A DNA stretch of 64,000 nucleotides from Candidatus Rhodoferax bjergmarkensis (lineage in GTDB: Bacteria; Pseudomonadota; Gammaproteobacteria; Burkholderiales; Burkholderiaceae_C), in the NCBI GenBank assembly GCA_016708345.1, contig JADJFX010000002.1, positions 372,001 through 436,000 on the forward strand, read 5' to 3'. The notes under the pieces are model-generated. The model worked only from the letters and a program-made list of their open reading frames with translations. It was not told where the DNA came from and did no database searches. Made by a program: the position numbers and the translations under genes. Positions 60,839-64,000 of the stretch are shown one piece after another. The first letter of the stretch is position 1. Each line of letters opens with the position of its first letter.

Positions 60839-62332
60839 ATGAATTTTTCCCCTGAAACGCCTGCCGCCCTTGACCTGGGTTTGAGCTGGAATAACAGCTT
60901 TGCCCGACTGGGCGAAGATTTTTACACCCTGCTTGTCCCCCAGCCGTTGCCTGCACCCTATTGGGTCGGGCGCAACGCTTCTTTGGCCCGCGAATTGGGT
61001 TTGAACCATGGCTGGCTAGATTCCGAGGAACTGCTGCAGGCCGTTACCGGCAACCGTCTGATTTCTGGTAGCCAAACGCTGGCCAGCGTCTACAGCGGCC
61101 ACCAGTTTGGCGTGTGGGCCGGGCAATTGGGTGATGGCCGGGCGATTTTGCTCGGTGAAACCAGCACGGGCATGGAGTTGCAGCTTAAAGGCTCCGGCCT
61201 CACGCCCTATTCCCGCATGGGCGATGGCCGCGCTGTGCTGCGCTCGAGCATTCGGGAATTTCTGTGCAGCGAAGCCATGCACGGACTTGGCGTTGCCACC
61301 TCCCGTGCGCTGTGCGTGACCGGCTCGGACGAGCCCGTGCGGCGAGAAGCCATGGAGACCGCCGCCGTGGTCACGCGGGTGGCACCCAGCTTTGTGCGCT
61401 TCGGGCACTTTGAGCATTTTTGCCACCACGGACTGCACGCCCAGCTCAAAACCTTGGCCGACTATGTGATTGACCGCTTTTACCCCGAATGCCGGGACAG
61501 TCGCAAATTCAACAGCAATCCTTACGCGGCCATGCTGGAGGCCGTGAGCGAACGCACCGCCGCCATGGTGGCACAGTGGCAGGCCGTGGGCTTTTGCCAC
61601 GGTATCATGAACACCGACAACATAAATATTTTGGGCCTGACCATCGATTACGGCCCGTTCCAGTTTCTCGATGGCTTCAACCCGGCCCACATCTGCAACC
61701 ACTCGGACACGCAGGGCCGCTATGCGTTTAACAAGCAGCCCAATGTTGCCTACTGGAACCTGTTTTGCCTGGCACAGGCCCTGCTGCCGTTGATTGAGAG
61801 CCAGGAGCTGGCGGTTGCCGCGCTGGAGTCCTACAAAACCACGTTCCCGGCGGCCTTTGACAAACTGATGCTGGCCAAACTGGGCTTGGCCGATGTGCAA
61901 AATGCGGCTGCCGGCAAGGATCGCAGCCTGATCGACGATGTTTTGAAGCTGCTGGCTGCCGGGCAGCTTGACTACACGATCTTCTGGCGCCGCCTGAGCC
62001 ATGCCCACACCCCAAGCGGCCGACAGGCGCTGCGCGACCTGTTCTTGCAGCGTGACGCCATCGATACCTGGTTGCTACAATATTCAGAGCGCCTTGCGCT
62101 TATTCCACCTGCGCAAGCGGCTGATTTGATGCTTAAAACCAACCCCAAATTTGTGCTGCGCAACCATTTGGCCGAACAAGCCATCCAACAAGCCAAGCGC
62201 AAGGATTTTTCCGAACTTGCGACCCTGCTCAGACTGCTGGAGTCGCCGTTTGACGAACATCCCGGTTTCGAAGCTTATGCCGACTTTCCGCCAGATTGGG
62301 CCAGTGGTATTGAAATCAGTTGCAGTTCATGA
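60839..62332 (+). CDS. selO: Protein adenylyltransferase SelO (YdiU)
   Basis: A 497-residue pseudokinase that transfers AMP to Ser/Thr/Tyr of target proteins in the redox response. Key segments: 'SVYSGHQFGVWAGQLGDGRA', 'LKGSGLTPYSRMGDGRAVLR', 'SSIREFLCSEAMHGLGV', 'GIMNTDNINILGLTIDYGPF' with the metal-binding Asn and Asp, and 'NPKFVLRNHLAEQAIQ' near the end. ATG 60839 matches relatives. The stretch 62073-62128, encoding 'QYSERLALIPPAQAADLML', resembles the dispersed repeat and stays in frame. Some homologues end in a Sec or Cys motif; this one ends 'IEISCSS'. Confidence 0.93.
   Translation: MNFSPETPAALDLGLSWNNSFARLGEDFYTLLVPQPLPAPYWVGRNASLARELGLNHGWLDSEELLQAVTGNRLISGSQTLASVYSGHQFGVWAGQLGDGRAILLGETSTGMELQLKGSGLTPYSRMGDGRAVLRSSIREFLCSEAMHGLGVATSRALCVTGSDEPVRREAMETAAVVTRVAPSFVRFGHFEHFCHHGLHAQLKTLADYVIDRFYPECRDSRKFNSNPYAAMLEAVSERTAAMVAQWQAVGFCHGIMNTDNINILGLTIDYGPFQFLDGFNPAHICNHSDTQGRYAFNKQPNVAYWNLFCLAQALLPLIESQELAVAALESYKTTFPAAFDKLMLAKLGLADVQNAAAGKDRSLIDDVLKLLAAGQLDYTIFWRRLSHAHTPSGRQALRDLFLQRDAIDTWLLQYSERLALIPPAQAADLMLKTNPKFVLRNHLAEQAIQQAKRKDFSELATLLRLLESPFDEHPGFEAYADFPPDWASGIEISCSS
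62073..62128 (+). repeat. Dispersed repeat copy inside selO
   Basis: GCTACAATATTCAGAGCGCC, then TTGCGCTTATTCCACCTGCG and CAAGCGGCT. The second arm CTTGCGC...GCGCAAG is a clear inverted repeat, and the order matches other copies. Confidence 0.65.
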
Positions 62333-62413
62333 CGATCTGCTGGCCTGCTGGTCAGATGCTCCGAACTTGCGGCACACAGACGACTCCCCAGCTTCGTTAA
62401 ACTTCACCCCTTC

Positions 62414-62953
62414 ATGAAAATACTGATCGACTTTTTCCCCATTCTTCTGTTCTTCGGTGCCTTCAAGCTGTACGACATCTATATTGGCACCGGCGTGCTG
62501 ATGGTTGCGACCGTGGTTCAGATGGCGCTGATTTACCGCATTGACCGCAAATTGACCGGCATGCACAAGGTCACGCTGGCACTGGTACTGATTTTTGGTA
62601 CCTTGACACTGGCCTTGCACGACGAGCGCTTTATCAAATGGAAACCCACGGTGCTGTACGCGGCCATGGCCATTGGCTTGGGTCTTGCCATCTGGGTCTG
62701 GAAGAAAAACTTTCTCAAACTCATGCTGGGCAGCCAACTGGAGTTGCCAGACCCCGTGTGGCACCGTCTGAACGTGATCTGGGTGGCTTACTGCCTGTTC
62801 ATGTCACTCATCAACGCCTATGTCGCAGCCTACTTCAGCACGGAAGCCTGGGTGAACTTCAAACTGTGGGGCTATGTGTTTCCGCTGGCCTTCCTGGTGG
62901 GTCAAGGGTTTTACATTGCGCCACACCTCAAATCCGACGAACCCAAAGCTTGA
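62414..62953 (+). CDS. yciB: Intracellular septation protein A family, YciB
   Basis: A 179-residue inner-membrane protein with five or six spans: 'MKILIDFFPILLFFGAFKLY', 'LTLALHDERFIKWKPTVLYA', 'LELPDPVWHRLNVIWVAYCL' and 'VNFKLWGYVFPLAFLVGQ'. YciB interacts with division and envelope proteins, and its loss disturbs envelope maintenance and septation. It lies upstream of bolA and a parvulin gene, a common betaproteobacterial order. Confidence 0.94.
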   Translation: MKILIDFFPILLFFGAFKLYDIYIGTGVLMVATVVQMALIYRIDRKLTGMHKVTLALVLIFGTLTLALHDERFIKWKPTVLYAAMAIGLGLAIWVWKKNFLKLMLGSQLELPDPVWHRLNVIWVAYCLFMSLINAYVAAYFSTEAWVNFKLWGYVFPLAFLVGQGFYIAPHLKSDEPKA

Positions 62954-62973
62954 CCCCCTTGCCAACGCCTGCC

Positions 62974-63265
62974 ATGACTGCCAACACCACAACCGCTCCT
63001 ACCGCACAGCAGCTTGATCAGCGCCTGCGTGAAACCTTGCAACCCACCCTGCTGGAGGTACTGGACGAGAGCTACCAGCACAACGGCCACGCCGGGGCCA
63101 ATGGCACCGGTTTTGGCACCCATTTTCGGGTGCGTATCACTTCACCCTTATTTACCGGCAAGTCGCCCCGTGGCGCGTCACCGCCTTGTGTATGATGCGC
63201 TGCAAGATTTCATGGCCCAGGGCCTGCATGCCTTGGCCATCGAAGCCCAAACTCCTCCCCTGTAA
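62974..63265 (+). pseudogene. bolA: BolA family protein, frameshifted
   Basis: A small BolA-like protein that, with glutaredoxins, takes part in Fe-S and stress control. The 5' frame has 'QRLRETLQPTLLEVLDESYQ' and 'THFRVRITSPLFTGKS', then goes out of frame to a stop at 63195. The other frame continues 'VARHRLVYDALQDFMAQGLH' to 63265. Removing one C from the CCCC at 63166-63169 gives GKSPVARHRLVYDAL, a normal sequence. No other damage is seen, so a one-base sequencing error is as likely as a mutation. Confidence 0.88.
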
Positions 63266-63311
63266 TCTTTTTGATCCTTTTTATTACCCCCTCATTTATT
63301 AGGAAAACTGA

Positions 63312-64000
63312 ATGAAGATGAAATTTTTGTCGGTCATGGCGACTGGCGCATTGGTTTGCACCCTCGCACCGGCGGCATTGGCTCAAAACGTGGCCATCGT
63401 GAACGGCAAGCCTGTTCCGACCTCGCGCGTTGATGCGCTGTCCCAGCAAATCGCCCGCTCCGGCCGCCCGGTAACACCAGAAATGCAAGCGCAGATCAAA
63501 GAAGAAGTGATTGCCCGTGAAGTGTTTATTCAGGAAGCCCAGAAACTGGGCTATGAAAACACCGATGACTTCAAAACCCAGCTGGAACTGGCACGCCAGA
63601 CCCTTCTGATTCGTGAGCTGTTTGGCAATTTCCAAAAGTCCAACGTGATTTCCGATGCTGAGATCAAGGCGGAATACGATCGACTGACTGCCTCGAACGG
63701 AGGCAAAGAATACCGTGCCCGCCACATTCTGGTGGAGAAGGAAGACGAAGCCAAGGCCATCATTGCTCAGCTCAATAAAGGTGCCAAGTTTGACGTGATT
63801 GCCAAGAAGTCTTCCAAAGACCCCGGCTCTGGTGCCCGAGGCGGTGACCTCGACTGGGCCAGTGCAGGTAACTACGTGGCCGAATTCGCCCAAGCTTTGA
63901 CCAAACTGAGCAAAGGCAAAATGACGACTACGCCAGTTAAAACACAGTTTGGCTACCACATCATTCGCCTTGACGATGTCCGCGAAACACAGTTGCCCAC
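63312..64000 (+). CDS. Periplasmic peptidyl-prolyl cis-trans isomerase (PpiC/parvulin), partial
   Basis: The frame is open from ATG 63312 to the window end. It has a signal peptide ending 'LAPAALAQN', a SurA_N-like helical region ('MQAQIKEEVIAREVFIQEAQ') and a parvulin domain ('YRARHILVEKEDEAKAIIAQ', 'SKDPGSGARGGDLDWASAGN', 'KTQFGYHIIRLDDV'). Such proteins assist folding of outer-membrane proteins. AGGA lies eight bases upstream of the ATG. Only the extreme C-terminus lies outside the window. Confidence 0.92.
   Translation, partial: MKMKFLSVMATGALVCTLAPAALAQNVAIVNGKPVPTSRVDALSQQIARSGRPVTPEMQAQIKEEVIAREVFIQEAQKLGYENTDDFKTQLELARQTLLIRELFGNFQKSNVISDAEIKAEYDRLTASNGGKEYRARHILVEKEDEAKAIIAQLNKGAKFDVIAKKSSKDPGSGARGGDLDWASAGNYVAEFAQALTKLSKGKMTTTPVKTQFGYHIIRLDDVRETQLP

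Noticed and set aside
1..64000. CRISPR arrays, rRNA genes and prophage modules
   Set aside because: No regularly spaced repeats, rRNA stretches or phage structural genes were seen on either strand.

Overview
The window is a GC-rich bacterial chromosome segment, most likely from a betaproteobacterium of the family Comamonadaceae (Rhodoferax/Polaromonas-like). The inference rests on the housekeeping order (smpB/ratA-ratB, guaB-guaA, mltG-tmk-holB-pilZ-tatD, zapB-like-zapA-6S RNA), a tripartite TRAP importer, the fad genes, and a short dispersed repeat that I associate with this family from memory. Genus is not claimed.

Layout. 0-2.4 kb: a type II toxin-antitoxin pair, a DUF1304 membrane protein, tRNA-Gly(CCC) and a dead hipA fragment. 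2.4-10.8 kb: dctP-dctQ-dctM TRAP transporter, alaS, dusA (frameshifted), a TauE-like exporter, 6S RNA, zapA and a zapB-like gene. 10.8-17.3 kb: a cobalamin riboswitch followed by btuB, cobU, btuF, btuC and btuD, i.e. outer-membrane uptake, inner-membrane ABC import and cobinamide salvage of vitamin B12. Three copies of an unusual structured element lie in and just after this operon. 17.3-22.5 kb: smpB, ratA, ratB, a DUF4124 protein, guaB and guaA. 22.5-31.7 kb: signalling genes (a REC-GGDEF-EAL protein, a PAS histidine kinase broken by a frameshift, a cyclase-FHA protein, a GspE/PilB-like ATPase) around a TadA-haloalkane dehalogenase fusion and an LD-carboxypeptidase. 31.7-37.3 kb: ankyrin protein, tatD, pilZ, holB, tmk, mltG, ygfZ. 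37.3-43.8 kb: a NhaR-like LysR regulator divergent from an AMP-ligase, then a periplasmic sugar-binding protein overlapping a three-PAS histidine kinase.

44-55.2 kb is the accessory part. It holds a relic of an IS4/Tn5-type transposase, a secreted SGNH hydrolase with a membrane protein and a long Lnt-like acyltransferase in one operon, a decayed ORF, and two secreted proteins that share a bulb-type (mannose-binding) lectin module: a lectin-LamG-dihaem peroxidase and a GH71/99-like glycosidase-lectin, next to an AraC regulator. 55.4-60.5 kb: beta-oxidation genes (thiolase, FadB/J, acyl-CoA ligase). 60.8-64 kb: selO, yciB, bolA (frameshifted) and the start of a parvulin isomerase.

Two themes stand out. 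First, a family of long hairpins with a conserved asymmetric internal core and locus-specific but perfectly complementary outer stems (13717-13818, 16705-16960, 17033-17129); I do not recognise it and consider it the best candidate for something undescribed. Second, a roughly 45-55 bp dispersed repeat found about eleven times, six of them inside genes without breaking the frame. Four frameshifts all lie at short homopolymers or low-complexity tracts, so sequencing error is a serious alternative to gene decay.
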